A DNA stretch of 64,000 nt. Origin: Erwinia sorbitola (GTDB lineage Bacteria > Pseudomonadota > Gammaproteobacteria > Enterobacterales > Enterobacteriaceae). Below are positions 1 to 7,960 of this stretch, piece by piece. The position numbers and the translations under genes were made by a program. Under the pieces are notes generated by a model, which did no database searches, was not told where the DNA came from, and was given only the letters and a program-made list of their open reading frames with translations. Position 1 is the stretch's first letter, and every line of letters begins with the position of its first letter. Location: positions 2,297,501 to 2,361,500 of the forward strand of contig NZ_CP046509.1 of NCBI RefSeq assembly GCF_009738185.1. Reading direction: 5' to 3'.

Positions 1-2
1 CA

Positions 3-548
3 CTGTTTGAACTGGTGGTGATCCTGACTCTGGGGTCAGCATCTGGCGATGTCACCTTCTACGATGATGTGCCGGTGCTGCCAGTGCTGATGGTGTTTGT
101 TATTTTGCTGTTGCTATACCGCACAACCACCTTTCTTATTGCCAGAAGTGTACGCTTTTCGAAATGGATTCAGGGGGAAGTGGTTACGCTGATAGTTGAC
201 GGGTTATATGAACTGAAAAGCCTGGATGGATTGAATATTTCAGAAGATGAGTTTTTCATGGAAATGCGTCAACAAGGCGTTGAGCATCTCGGACAGGTCC
301 GGCTGGCACTGATCGAGCTCGATGGTCAGCTCAGTATCTACTTCTATGCTGACGAGGACGTGATTCCCGGCCTGAGTGTGCTGCCGCCGCCACACAGACA
401 GGACTTCACGCTGATCCGCGAGAGCGGACTGTATGCATGTACCCACTGCGGTCAAACCGCTGAACTCATGGGCGGATCAAGTCATACCTGCCCGCGATGT
501 AAAGCGGAAAAATGGGCGAAAGCACTTAGCTCGGTGCGCAATCACTAG
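3..548 (+). CDS. DUF421 (YcaP/YetF-type) membrane protein, 3' part
   Basis: This is the C-terminal part of a gene that begins before the window, because the frame stays open to the first bases. The visible part has one or two hydrophobic segments (around LMVFVILLLLYR), then the cytoplasmic DUF421 domain with its usual pattern: GLYELKSLDGLNISEDEF, LRQQGVEHLGQV-like helix and a LALIELDGQLSIY strand. The last 40 residues add a zinc-ribbon-like tail, CTHCG followed by CPRCK. The family is broadly conserved in bacteria and its biochemical role is unknown. The zinc-ribbon tail is the least typical part. The first GTG at 15 is probably not the real start. Confidence 0.8.
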   Translation: MFELVVILTLGSASGDVTFYDDVPVLPVLMVFVILLLLYRTTTFLIARSVRFSKWIQGEVVTLIVDGLYELKSLDGLNISEDEFFMEMRQQGVEHLGQVRLALIELDGQLSIYFYADEDVIPGLSVLPPPHRQDFTLIRESGLYACTHCGQTAELMGGSSHTCPRCKAEKWAKALSSVRNH

Positions 549-596
549 GTCACTGCACTTAGTCAAATAGCGCAGCTTTCCGGCGGTTGATACGCT

Positions 597-1001
597 CTAT
601 TTCGGCCGCCAGCACAGCTCTCCAATTACACCGCCAGCGCCACCATCTTTCGGATGATTGATACCATCTGTGACGTTGACGCAGGCAAAATCAAACGGTG
701 ATACCCCTTCAATGCAGGAGGCATTTACCGCGTATTGATGAGGGTTGGAACGGCTCTGATGGAAGGTATAAATACCGCAGACTGAACAGAAGTAATGCGC
801 CACTTGCCGGCTGTTGAAACGGTACTCCGTTAGCGTCTCTTTTCCTTTAGTCACCTCGACTGACGAGGCAAAAACCACTACGGCACCGCGCATGCGGCAG
901 AATGAACAGTTGCAGCGTCGTGCGGTGTTCAGACCATCGATTAATGTAACGCTAAAAGTCACTGCACCACAGTGGCACTGGGCTGAAAGATTATCAGACA
1001 T
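597..1001 (-). CDS. GFA-family zinc protein (CENP-V/GFA domain)
   Basis: A 134-residue protein of the GFA family, which covers glutathione-dependent formaldehyde-activating enzymes and CENP-V-like proteins. The zinc ligands are visible in order: CHCG near residue 10, CNCSFC near residue 31, and FCSVCG near residue 71 followed by TFHQ. The length is typical for single-domain members. An ATG lies two codons upstream at 1007, but GAGGA sits directly against it and 7 bases before the ATG at 1001, so I chose 1001. Family membership is clear. Whether it acts on formaldehyde adducts is not shown, since most GFA proteins have no tested substrate. Confidence 0.85.
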   Translation of the reverse strand: MSDNLSAQCHCGAVTFSVTLIDGLNTARRCNCSFCRMRGAVVVFASSVEVTKGKETLTEYRFNSRQVAHYFCSVCGIYTFHQSRSNPHQYAVNASCIEGVSPFDFACVNVTDGINHPKDGGAGGVIGELCWRPK

Positions 1002-1213
1002 GAACATTTCCTCTACAAACGCATCGTCAGCACCTTATCTAATCAATGGATGACAATGGGGTGACTATTGGCAGTAATTAGAGACTAGCTTATAAAGTTT
1101 ACAGTTGTACTTCCAAAATAATCTATCCTCACTGGCCAGGTTAAACCTGCCGCTGTGGCACAATAGAATGAGGGTAAATCTCCGTTACTAATCTGCCAAC
1201 GCGAGGCGCTATC

Positions 1214-1426
1214 ATGACATGCCGATCCGATTGTCCGTGCAAGAATCCGGATGCACCAAAGTTCCCGGCCGGGAAAATGTTTAATGACCAGCGTGGCCGC
1301 GCGCTGCTGGTGACCGGCAAAGAGGGCCGTTTCCCCGATGCCCGCTATAAGGTGCTGGATATTCGCACCGGCAATACCGCTGAATACAGCTATCCCGCGC
1401 TGGTGAGAAAGGAAAAAAACGCCTGA
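1214..1426 (+). CDS. small Cys-containing conserved protein, unknown function
   Basis: A 70-residue basic protein. It has a good ribosome binding site (GCGAGG, 7 bases before the ATG). The N-terminus holds three cysteines (MTCRSDCPC) and the rest is polar, with no signal peptide or membrane segment. I do not recognise the family. It is monocistronic and convergent with the ABC permease gene downstream. Confidence 0.6.
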   Translation: MTCRSDCPCKNPDAPKFPAGKMFNDQRGRALLVTGKEGRFPDARYKVLDIRTGNTAEYSYPALVRKEKNA

Positions 1427-1438
1427 TCAGCCGCTGCC

Positions 1439-1465
1439 GCAGTCATGCCCCGGGTGCATGGCTGC
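1439..1465. terminator. candidate bidirectional terminator hairpin
   Basis: A 10-bp stem with one G-T pair (GCAGTCATGC / GCATGGCTGC) and a 7-base loop sits between two convergent genes. There is no clean T-run on either side, so terminator function is an inference from position. Confidence 0.4.
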
Positions 1466-1478
1466 GTTAAGTTGCGAA

Positions 1479-2294
1479 CTATTTTACAGCCCCTTCGGTT
1501 ACCCCACTGATAAATTTACGCTGGAATATCAGGAAAACTGCCATCAGCGGCAAAATAACAATCATCGCGCCCGCCATCAGCACTGGAATATCGATGGTAT
1601 TACGGTTCTGGAACAGCATCATGCCGATAGGCAGTGTCCGAAGTTCGTCTTTGTTGACCAGAATCAGCGGCATCAGAAACTCATTCCATGTCCAGATAAA
1701 CAGCAGCAGAGCCAGGGTTGAAAGCGTCTGACCGATAGCGGGCACCAGCAGCCCCCATAGGATCTTCACTCGCGATGCGCCATCCATCACCGCCGCTTCC
1801 ACCAGCTCTTTCGGCACCTGCTGGAACGCACTGGCGATCATCAGGGTGGTAAATGGCAGTGACAGTGCGATCTGGGGAATAATCAGCGCCAGGTAGGTGT
1901 TGGTTAATCCCATCCAGCGTAACTCATGATAAAGCGGGATGATAAATGCTTCACTGGGCAAAACCATGCCCAGCGCGAACATTGCGGCAATCGTTTTTTT
2001 ACCGGGTATCTTCAGCCAGGCAAAACCGAAGCCTGCCAGAATCCCGAGAAAAATACTGCATATTACTACCGGGATGACCACCAGCACGGAGTTGAGAAAA
2101 TAGACGTTAAAATGCCCCTGCTGCCAGGCAGTAATGTAGTTTTTAACGTTGAAGGAGCCGGGCAGTGTGAATACCCCCTGAAACAGCTCCATCTGGGTTT
2201 TAAATGATGTCAGCAACGCCAGCATAAAAGGCAGAACGGTGATCAGCGCTACCACCCAAATCAGCGCGCGGGAAGAAACCGGCGTATTGTGCAT
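1479..2294 (-). CDS. carbohydrate ABC transporter permease (MalG type)
   Basis: A 271-residue inner-membrane permease of the carbohydrate-uptake family 1 (MalG/UgpE-like). Six hydrophobic segments are visible. The EAA loop that contacts the ATPase is at ELVEAAVMDGASRVKIL, around residues 165-181. It follows the MalF-type permease with only two bases between the stop and start codons, and GGAG lies within the end of the upstream gene, so the two are translationally coupled. It would form a heterodimer with the upstream permease and use the ATPase encoded at 5707. Confidence 0.9.
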   Translation of the reverse strand: MHNTPVSSRALIWVVALITVLPFMLALLTSFKTQMELFQGVFTLPGSFNVKNYITAWQQGHFNVYFLNSVLVVIPVVICSIFLGILAGFGFAWLKIPGKKTIAAMFALGMVLPSEAFIIPLYHELRWMGLTNTYLALIIPQIALSLPFTTLMIASAFQQVPKELVEAAVMDGASRVKILWGLLVPAIGQTLSTLALLLFIWTWNEFLMPLILVNKDELRTLPIGMMLFQNRNTIDIPVLMAGAMIVILPLMAVFLIFQRKFISGVTEGAVK

Positions 2295-2296
2295 AA

Positions 2297-3166
2297 TTAA
2301 CGCTCCTTTAACGCCAGATGAATCAGCCAGTTAATCAGTAATACGATTAACATGCTGAAGACCGCGACCGATGAGGCATAGCCGAAATAGTGCAGATCGA
2401 ACCCCTGCTTATACATAAAGATATTGGTAACCATCGTCGAGGTACCCGGGCCACCCTGCGTCATCACATAGACCAGATCGAAGGTTTTCAAACTGGCGAT
2501 TACCGTCAGCAGCAGCGCGATACGTACTTCAGGTCTCAGCCCCGGCAGAGTAATGCGCATAAATTTCTGGCGTCGTGATGAACCGTCAAGATCGGCTGCT
2601 TCCAGCAGCGAGGGATCCATTCGTTGCAAACCCGCCATAAACAGCACCAGACAAAAGCCGAAGAAATACCAGGTAGCCACCATACCAACGGCTGGCAGTG
2701 CCCAGTCAAAATCCCCCAGCCAGGACAGTGCCAGATGCGGCAGCCCGATAGCGCGCAGCAGCTGATCGATTGGGCCAAAGGCCGGGTTATACAGCCAGCG
2801 CCACACTACTCCAAGTACTGCCATCGGCATGATATAGGGCAGAAAAAAGAGGATGCGCAGCAGGCTGCGTTCCGTATTGCTGCGCATATCATTGAGGAAG
2901 CTGCACAGCAGTAATCCAATGCTTATTGGCAGCAGCGTGTAAAACAGCATCAGCAGGGCATTGTTACCCAGCGCAATCCAGAACACCGGGTCGCTGAACA
3001 TACGCATATAGTTGCTGATACCGGTATAAATCGGGGACGAGGTTCCATCCCATTCGGTAAAACTGATCCCCAGCGAGGCAATCAGTGGCAGCAGCAGAAA
3101 AACGCCGTATACCAGCACCGCAGGAAGAAGATAGAGAAAATTACGCCAACTGCTTAGATTCAACAT
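2297..3166 (-). CDS. carbohydrate ABC transporter permease (MalF type)
   Basis: A MalF/UgpA-type permease with six membrane segments and an EAA loop at LLEAADLDGSSRRQKFMRI. The open frame extends 17 codons further upstream to 3217, but that stretch covers a 7-bp hairpin and is proline/glycine-rich. The ATG at 3166 gives the usual 289-residue length and a normal N-terminal hydrophobic segment, so I chose it. The ribosome binding site there is weak (TGAG). It is the middle gene of the binding protein-permease-permease unit. Confidence 0.88.
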   Translation of the reverse strand: MLNLSSWRNFLYLLPAVLVYGVFLLLPLIASLGISFTEWDGTSSPIYTGISNYMRMFSDPVFWIALGNNALLMLFYTLLPISIGLLLCSFLNDMRSNTERSLLRILFFLPYIMPMAVLGVVWRWLYNPAFGPIDQLLRAIGLPHLALSWLGDFDWALPAVGMVATWYFFGFCLVLFMAGLQRMDPSLLEAADLDGSSRRQKFMRITLPGLRPEVRIALLLTVIASLKTFDLVYVMTQGGPGTSTMVTNIFMYKQGFDLHYFGYASSVAVFSMLIVLLINWLIHLALKER

Positions 3167-3195
3167 AAACGTACTCACAGGCCAGACGTCTGTAA

Positions 3196-3215
3196 GCCCG
3201 GCGGGCGTGCCGGGC
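3196..3215 (-). repeat. intercistronic hairpin between binding protein and permease
   Basis: A perfect 7-bp inverted repeat (GCCCGGC / GCCGGGC) with a 6-base loop begins 8 bases past the binding-protein stop codon and lies upstream of the chosen permease start. In malE-malF-like operons, hairpins in this position stabilise the upstream mRNA and lower expression of the membrane genes. Applying that here is an inference. Confidence 0.6.
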
Positions 3216-3223
3216 ACTGTGGC

Positions 3224-4564
3224 TTAATGTTTCATGCTTTTAAGGTAGCGCTGATAGTTGTCGTCAAAGTTGGTGACCATTTTATCCACCGTCTGACGCC
3301 CTCCCAGCAGCAGCTGAACGTTCTGATTAAGCTCTGCATTCATGGTTGGTGTAGCCCAGTCAACATAATGGCCCAGTCCGTCGTTCTCATTGAGCGTCAG
3401 CCACACCTGCCATGCCTCTTTTAGCAGCACATTATCCGCAGGGACCTGCGCATTCTTGCTGGAGCTGGCAGGCAGGAAACCGGCTTTCAGCCAGCGGTCT
3501 GCCATCGTGTCAGAAACCATATAGTCAATAAATTTTGCAGAGGCATCCTGCTGGGTTTTGTCTTTCGCGGTGCTGGTCACCGAAAACGCTAAATCGGTTC
3601 CCCCGACCATCAGCGCGTGCTGAACGCCCTTGCCCGCAGGCATCGCCGCAAAGTGGATATCTTTATTATCTTTAAACTGGCCAAGATACCAGGTTCCGCT
3701 GATCAGGAAGGCTGATTGCCCATTCTGAAACAGTGTGGCCGCATCATCGTTGCCAATGCCCTGGAAGCCCGGGAAGAAGTAGCCTTTATCGTTCCAGCCT
3801 TTCATCATTTCACCGGCTTTAGTCAGCTGCTCATCTTTAAAGGTGCCGCCAACATCGTAAATAAGATCATCCAGTTTCTTGCGATCTTTACTGTCGATCT
3901 GCGCCTGCCAGAGCGTACTGAGCATCTGCTGGCCCATATTGCCGTCAAGCAGGCCCAGCATCATCGGTGCCACGCCCTGCTCTTTCAGTTTTGCCATTGC
4001 GCTTTCCAGCTCGGGAAGGGTTTTTGGCACGGCAATCCCGGCTTTATCCAGCAGGGCTTTGTTGTAGTAGAGCCCGACCATCTCCCCCAGGCTGGCGATG
4101 CCGTAGAGCTTGCCGCTGCCAAAATCACCTTTATCAGACCAGCGGTTACGTTTCAGGATTGAGTCGGGGAAGCGCTGAGTCCAGCCGTAGCTGCTGGCAT
4201 AGCTGTCCAGCGGCAACAGGAGTTTATCTTTGACCAGTGACCCCATATCCCCGCCGCCCTGGTTCACCTGAGCTATCTGCGGGCCATCACCTGCGGTTAA
4301 CGCCAGTTTGAGCGGGATACGGGTATCTTCAAATGAATGCACGGATCGGTTAATTACAATCCCGGGGTTTTTCTCAGAGAACTCTTTGATGCCTTCATCT
4401 ACCGCTGCGGTTTGCTGCGGATAGTTGTAGATATCCCATTCATTAAGTGTGACGGCACGGGCGCTTTGCGCCATACACCCCACCAGCGCACCTGCCGCAA
4501 TCAAACGAGAGAGGAGGCGCACGGAGGTGCGGAACTGGGACGAACGAACGGATGAACTAGACAT
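3224..4564 (-). CDS. carbohydrate ABC transporter substrate-binding protein
   Basis: An extracellular solute-binding protein of family 1 (MalE/UgpB-like), about 446 residues from the ATG at 4564; in-frame starts also exist at 4582 and 4585. The N-terminus is a long signal peptide (RLIAAGALVGCMAQSARA). It fits signal peptidase I cleavage after ARA, though LVGC also resembles a lipobox. Mature-protein motifs such as VGGTDLAFSVTSTAKD and AAKFIDYMVSD-like helices are typical of the family. It is the first gene of the transport unit. The substrate cannot be read from sequence; the neighbouring kinase and acetyltransferase suggest an amino or N-acetyl sugar. Confidence 0.88.
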   Translation of the reverse strand: MSSSSVRSSQFRTSVRLLSRLIAAGALVGCMAQSARAVTLNEWDIYNYPQQTAAVDEGIKEFSEKNPGIVINRSVHSFEDTRIPLKLALTAGDGPQIAQVNQGGGDMGSLVKDKLLLPLDSYASSYGWTQRFPDSILKRNRWSDKGDFGSGKLYGIASLGEMVGLYYNKALLDKAGIAVPKTLPELESAMAKLKEQGVAPMMLGLLDGNMGQQMLSTLWQAQIDSKDRKKLDDLIYDVGGTFKDEQLTKAGEMMKGWNDKGYFFPGFQGIGNDDAATLFQNGQSAFLISGTWYLGQFKDNKDIHFAAMPAGKGVQHALMVGGTDLAFSVTSTAKDKTQQDASAKFIDYMVSDTMADRWLKAGFLPASSSKNAQVPADNVLLKEAWQVWLTLNENDGLGHYVDWATPTMNAELNQNVQLLLGGRQTVDKMVTNFDDNYQRYLKSMKH

Positions 4565-5091
4565 AATGCTCGGTTTCTCCATCACTGAATGGGCATCCCT
4601 TCAGGTCGACATCTGCCAATCCCGCAGACTGAAGCTACGATTACAAATGCACTCCTTCATACTTACTTTAATAGGAAAATAAAGTCAAACAGTGCGGGTG
4701 TTGAATTTTAGCCCTGTGAGCGCGTGCATAAAAACAGCATTTTGCGCAGCAATTCAGCATGTCATAGCGTGCGCACAGCCATCACCATGCGATCGCCCGG
4801 CCATAAGCCGATACAGCCAGAATGTTAAGCTACTCAATGAGTTCTAAAACTAACTCACTGTATTACTATACGAAAATCATATATTTCGATATTCGTCGGC
4901 TGTCCTGTAATGGTGAGGATCAGTTCAGGCCGCAGCGCAGCAGGCATTCAGAGGCAACGGGAGCAAACGGTGGAGAGCAGAATGATACGCTGTTACGCCC
5001 GCTTTGTGATGTGACGCAATTATTTCATCTTGAAAACTAAGTCGGCATTCATTAACGTTGAAATTGCTCATCTGCTGACCAACGAGAATTG
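4565..5091. other. divergent intergenic region of the sugar ABC locus
   Basis: About 525 bases without a supported gene, between two divergent units. It holds two short dyads: 4665-4685 (ACTTTA, 9 bases, TAAAGT) and 4871-4888 (CGAAA, 8 bases, TTTCG). The 4800-4900 part is AT-rich and probably carries the promoters. No other structure was seen. Confidence 0.5.
4665..4685. promoter_or_regulatory. candidate operator for the ROK regulator
   Basis: The inverted repeat ACTTTA-N9-TAAAGT, with AT-rich flanks, lies about 100 bases upstream of the binding-protein start. ROK repressors such as NagC and Mlc bind AT-rich dyads of similar size, and a ROK regulator is encoded in this locus at 6824. The assignment rests only on position and symmetry. 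Confidence 0.3.
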
Positions 5092-5694
5092 ATGATGAAT
5101 AATCACAGTGCGATCCGCCCGGCCACCCATGCAGACCTTCCTGCGCTCTATCATATCTGCCTGCAAACCGCTGACGCCGGAGTGGACGCCAGCGCGCTCT
5201 ATTCCGACCCGGAATACCCCGGGCAACGTTTTGCCGTACCTTATGCACTCTTTGCGCCCGACTTCGCATTTGTGCTGGAGGTTGACGGTGAGGTGATGGG
5301 TTATGTTGTCGCCGCGCCCGATACCCGTGCGTTTGAAGCACAGCTTAATGAGGAGTGGTGGCCTGTGTTACAGGAAAAATACCGTCACCGTCAGCCAGAA
5401 GCGCCGCTTGATGAGAACCTGCTTAACAGCATCCGTCACCCTGATGCAGCTGCCGCCGGGCTGGTGAGCCAGTGGCCAGCACATCTCCATATCAATCTTT
5501 TACCTTCACAGCAAAAAGGTGGCTGGGGACGCAAAATGATTGAACATCAACTCGCCGCGCTACGTGCGGCAGGGGTTCGCGGCGTCCATCTTGGCGTGAG
5601 CCTGAAAAATGAGCAGGTTTGTGCATTCTATCAGCGGATGGGCTTCCGGCATCTGCTGCGCAGCAATGCCATTTATATGGGGCAGTTACTTTGA
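5092..5694 (+). CDS. GNAT-family N-acetyltransferase, OGA C-terminal-domain-like
   Basis: About 200 residues with a GNAT fold. The N-terminal part resembles the acetyltransferase-like domain at the C-terminus of O-GlcNAcase and its bacterial stand-alone relatives: IRPATHADLPALYHIC, VPYALFAPDFAFVLEVDG, then VMGYVVAAPDTRAFEA. The acetyl-CoA loop appears as QKGGWGRKMIEH and is followed by GVHLGVSLKNEQVCAFYQRMGF. ATG codons at 5092 and 5095 are both possible; GAGA lies 4 and 7 bases before them. The stop is 12 bases before the ATPase start, so the two are co-transcribed. No substrate is known for these small proteins. Confidence 0.82.
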   Translation: MMNNHSAIRPATHADLPALYHICLQTADAGVDASALYSDPEYPGQRFAVPYALFAPDFAFVLEVDGEVMGYVVAAPDTRAFEAQLNEEWWPVLQEKYRHRQPEAPLDENLLNSIRHPDAAAAGLVSQWPAHLHINLLPSQQKGGWGRKMIEHQLAALRAAGVRGVHLGVSLKNEQVCAFYQRMGFRHLLRSNAIYMGQLL

Positions 5695-5706
5695 GTGAGG
5701 CAGTTC

Positions 5707-6801
5707 ATGACCAGTTTGCGATTGCAGAACGTTGAAAAGTCTTACGAGCATATCAGTGTGATCAAAGGGATTGATCTGACCATTAACAGCGGTGAGTTTG
5801 TCGTGTTCGTCGGCCCGTCTGGCTGCGGCAAGTCTACGCTTCTGCGCATGATCGCCGGACTTGAAGAGATCAGCAGCGGTCAGCTGCTGATTGATGAAGA
5901 AGAGATGACTCATCGCCCTGCTACCGAGCGCGGCGTGGCTATGGTGTTTCAGTCTTATGCGCTCTACCCGAATATGACGGTGCGCGGTAACCTCGCCTAT
6001 CCGCTTGAAGTAGCCAAACGACCAAAAGCGGAGATCGCCAGCGCAATTGCCGAAACGGCGGCTAAACTGCACCTCACTGAGCTGCTGGATCGTCATCCCC
6101 GCGCCCTTTCTGGTGGGGAGCGCCAGCGTGTCGCGATTGGCCGCGCCATTATCCGCCATCCGCGCATATTCCTGTTTGATGAGCCGCTCTCTAATCTCGA
6201 TGCGGAGCTGCGTCTGCAAATGCGCATTGAGATTGCCCGCCTGCACGCCTCCCTTGGCAATACGATGATCTACGTGACCCATGACCAGCTGGAAGCGATG
6301 ACGCTGGCAGACCGGATTGTGGTGCTGCGTCAGGGGCGTATTGAGCAGGTTGGCACGCCGCTGCATCTCTATCACGATCCCGATAATCTGTTTGTCGCGG
6401 GATTTATCGGTTCACCCAGGATGAACTTTATCGATGCAGAAGTCGTGGCTACCCGTGAAGGTGCGGTGCAGCTGCGCCTGCCTTCACTGGGCATTGATAA
6501 TCTGATGCTGACGCTTAACGATCCCTGCCATGAAGGGCAGACAGTGCGTCTTGGTATCCGTCCCGAGCATTTTTTGCCGGTTAGTGATGCTGGCGAAAGC
6601 CTTACGCGATTTAGCGCGGAGCTTACCTATTGTGAATTGCTGGGGCATACCAACTATCTCTACCTGAATACAGGCAGTGAGCAGATGCTGGTTGTTGAAG
6701 AGCGGGAAACCCGGCAGCGAGAGATGGGAGCGCAGGTTGAATGGGTGATCCCACCGGCCCACTGCCTGGTGTTTAATGACCAGGGGCAGCGGATACGCTA
6801 G
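5707..6801 (+). CDS. sugar ABC transporter ATPase (UgpC/MsmX/MalK type)
   Basis: A 364-residue ATPase of the MalK subfamily. Visible motifs are Walker A GPSGCGKST, the Q-loop in MVFQSYALYP, the signature LSGGERQRVAIGRA, Walker B IFLFDEPLSNLDAEL and the H-loop YVTHDQLEAM. They are followed by a C-terminal TOBE/OB regulatory region (from about residue 235, including IRPEHF). The frame opens at a GTG at 5695, but GAGG lies 6 bases before the ATG at 5707, which I chose. It is separated from its presumed permeases by the divergent promoter region, so the importer is made from two transcripts. Confidence 0.93.
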   Translation: MTSLRLQNVEKSYEHISVIKGIDLTINSGEFVVFVGPSGCGKSTLLRMIAGLEEISSGQLLIDEEEMTHRPATERGVAMVFQSYALYPNMTVRGNLAYPLEVAKRPKAEIASAIAETAAKLHLTELLDRHPRALSGGERQRVAIGRAIIRHPRIFLFDEPLSNLDAELRLQMRIEIARLHASLGNTMIYVTHDQLEAMTLADRIVVLRQGRIEQVGTPLHLYHDPDNLFVAGFIGSPRMNFIDAEVVATREGAVQLRLPSLGIDNLMLTLNDPCHEGQTVRLGIRPEHFLPVSDAGESLTRFSAELTYCELLGHTNYLYLNTGSEQMLVVEERETRQREMGAQVEWVIPPAHCLVFNDQGQRIR

Positions 6802-6812
6802 CAGGTTGCCTG

Positions 6813-6834
6813 AAGGGGGAGTGTTATCCCCCTT
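6813..6834. terminator. bidirectional terminator between convergent genes
   Basis: A perfect 8-bp stem (AAGGGGGA / TCCCCCTT) with a 6-base loop. It begins 11 bases past the ATPase stop and overlaps the last codons of the convergent ROK gene. A short T-rich stretch follows on the plus strand. Confidence 0.65.
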
Positions 6835-7960
6835 TCTGTTCGGCTGTTTCCGCTTCGTCGTTGGCCTGGGCGGCCAGCAAATCCAGCAGCATGTTAATGG
6901 CAAAACCAGCGGCGCCCAACGCCCACATACGGCTGGATTCGGTGAGAAATTGCAGCGGTGTGGTCTGCGGGGTGAGTTTCAGGCGGTAGGCCTGGAAATT
7001 CAGGGTAATGTGATCGAGCAGGATGCGTGATGCCATCTGTGGTTCCATCGCCAGATAAACCACATCAGGATCGTATGCGATAGACAGGTTAGCCAGCGAG
7101 ATACCTAAATGCCGCCCGGCCTCCTCCAGTGCCTCCAGAGCTTCCTGCGTGGGCGCATCATCCAGAGATTTAAGCGTCACTGGTTTTGCCTGTGTACCGG
7201 CGGGCAGGCGCTGTAGAATGGCTCTTGATGAGGCAACGTCCTCCAGCAGGCGCAGTGAGCCATCTCCCAGCAGCGCATGCCCAATCTCGCCTGCCTTACC
7301 GTGGCGGCCACGATAGAGCTGACGATTAAGCAGGATCCCGGCACCGATGCCTTTGCCATAGGTGGCAATCACCGCAGACTGCACGTTACCCAGCTGACCA
7401 AACACCATTGCGGCCATAGCCATGGCGTTGGCATCGTTTTCAATAAATACCGGCAGCGAGAAACGCTCTTCCAGCAGCTGTGCAATGGGCACGTTATCCC
7501 ACTCCAGCACGTTCGAACGGATGCAAACGCCCTGCTCTGCATCCACCAGTCCGGAGAGCGCAAGGCCGATGGCGCTGACGCGTTTACCTTCAACGCCGCG
7601 CAGAAACTTCGCCAGCGCATCACTGAGCTGGCGTGGTGTCATTGCCCCTGATGGAATTTGCTGTTCGCCGAGCAGATTCCCGTTAAGGTCGGTCATTACG
7701 ATCAGATTGCGTTCGGCATTAAGCTGAATGCCGACTACGCTGGCGCGATCCGGATTAAGACCAAGCAGTGTTTTCGGACGCCCCATGGAGACGCGCCGCA
7801 GCCCCAGCTCCTGGATAATATCCTGAGCCAGCAGCCGGTTGGTGGCCTGTGAGACCGTCGACATACTCAGCCCGGTACGCACTTTAAGATCGGACTGACT
7901 GATCGGCGCGTTTTCAACAATCAGGCGCAAAATGCGCGCGGTAACGTTTGGAGCTGTCAT
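6824..7960 (-). CDS. ROK-family transcriptional regulator
   Basis: A 378-residue protein with an N-terminal winged helix (ILRLIVENAPISQSDLKVRTGLSMSTVSQ, positions about 10-38) fused to a ROK domain. The ATPase/sugar-binding signature is present (FIENDANAMA, near residue 180, and KGIGAGILLN). The usual zinc motif CxCGxxGC after GEIGH is absent: the sequence runs GKAGEIGHALLGDGSLRLLED with no cysteine. This argues for a sugar-sensing repressor without kinase activity, like other NagC/Mlc/XylR-type members. Its start overlaps the kinase stop by 4 bases (ATGA), so it is the second gene of a kinase-regulator operon. Likely targets are the two ABC units and the oxidoreductase gene. Confidence 0.88.
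   Translation of the reverse strand: MTAPNVTARILRLIVENAPISQSDLKVRTGLSMSTVSQATNRLLAQDIIQELGLRRVSMGRPKTLLGLNPDRASVVGIQLNAERNLIVMTDLNGNLLGEQQIPSGAMTPRQLSDALAKFLRGVEGKRVSAIGLALSGLVDAEQGVCIRSNVLEWDNVPIAQLLEERFSLPVFIENDANAMAMAAMVFGQLGNVQSAVIATYGKGIGAGILLNRQLYRGRHGKAGEIGHALLGDGSLRLLEDVASSRAILQRLPAGTQAKPVTLKSLDDAPTQEALEALEEAGRHLGISLANLSIAYDPDVVYLAMEPQMASRILLDHITLNFQAYRLKLTPQTTPLQFLTESSRMWALGAAGFAINMLLDLLAAQANDEAETAEQKGG

Noticed and set aside
4925..5341. A 138-codon minus-strand frame opposite the GNAT gene
   Set aside because: Arg/Gln/His-rich shadow frame with no recognisable domain; the GNAT protein on the other strand is clear.
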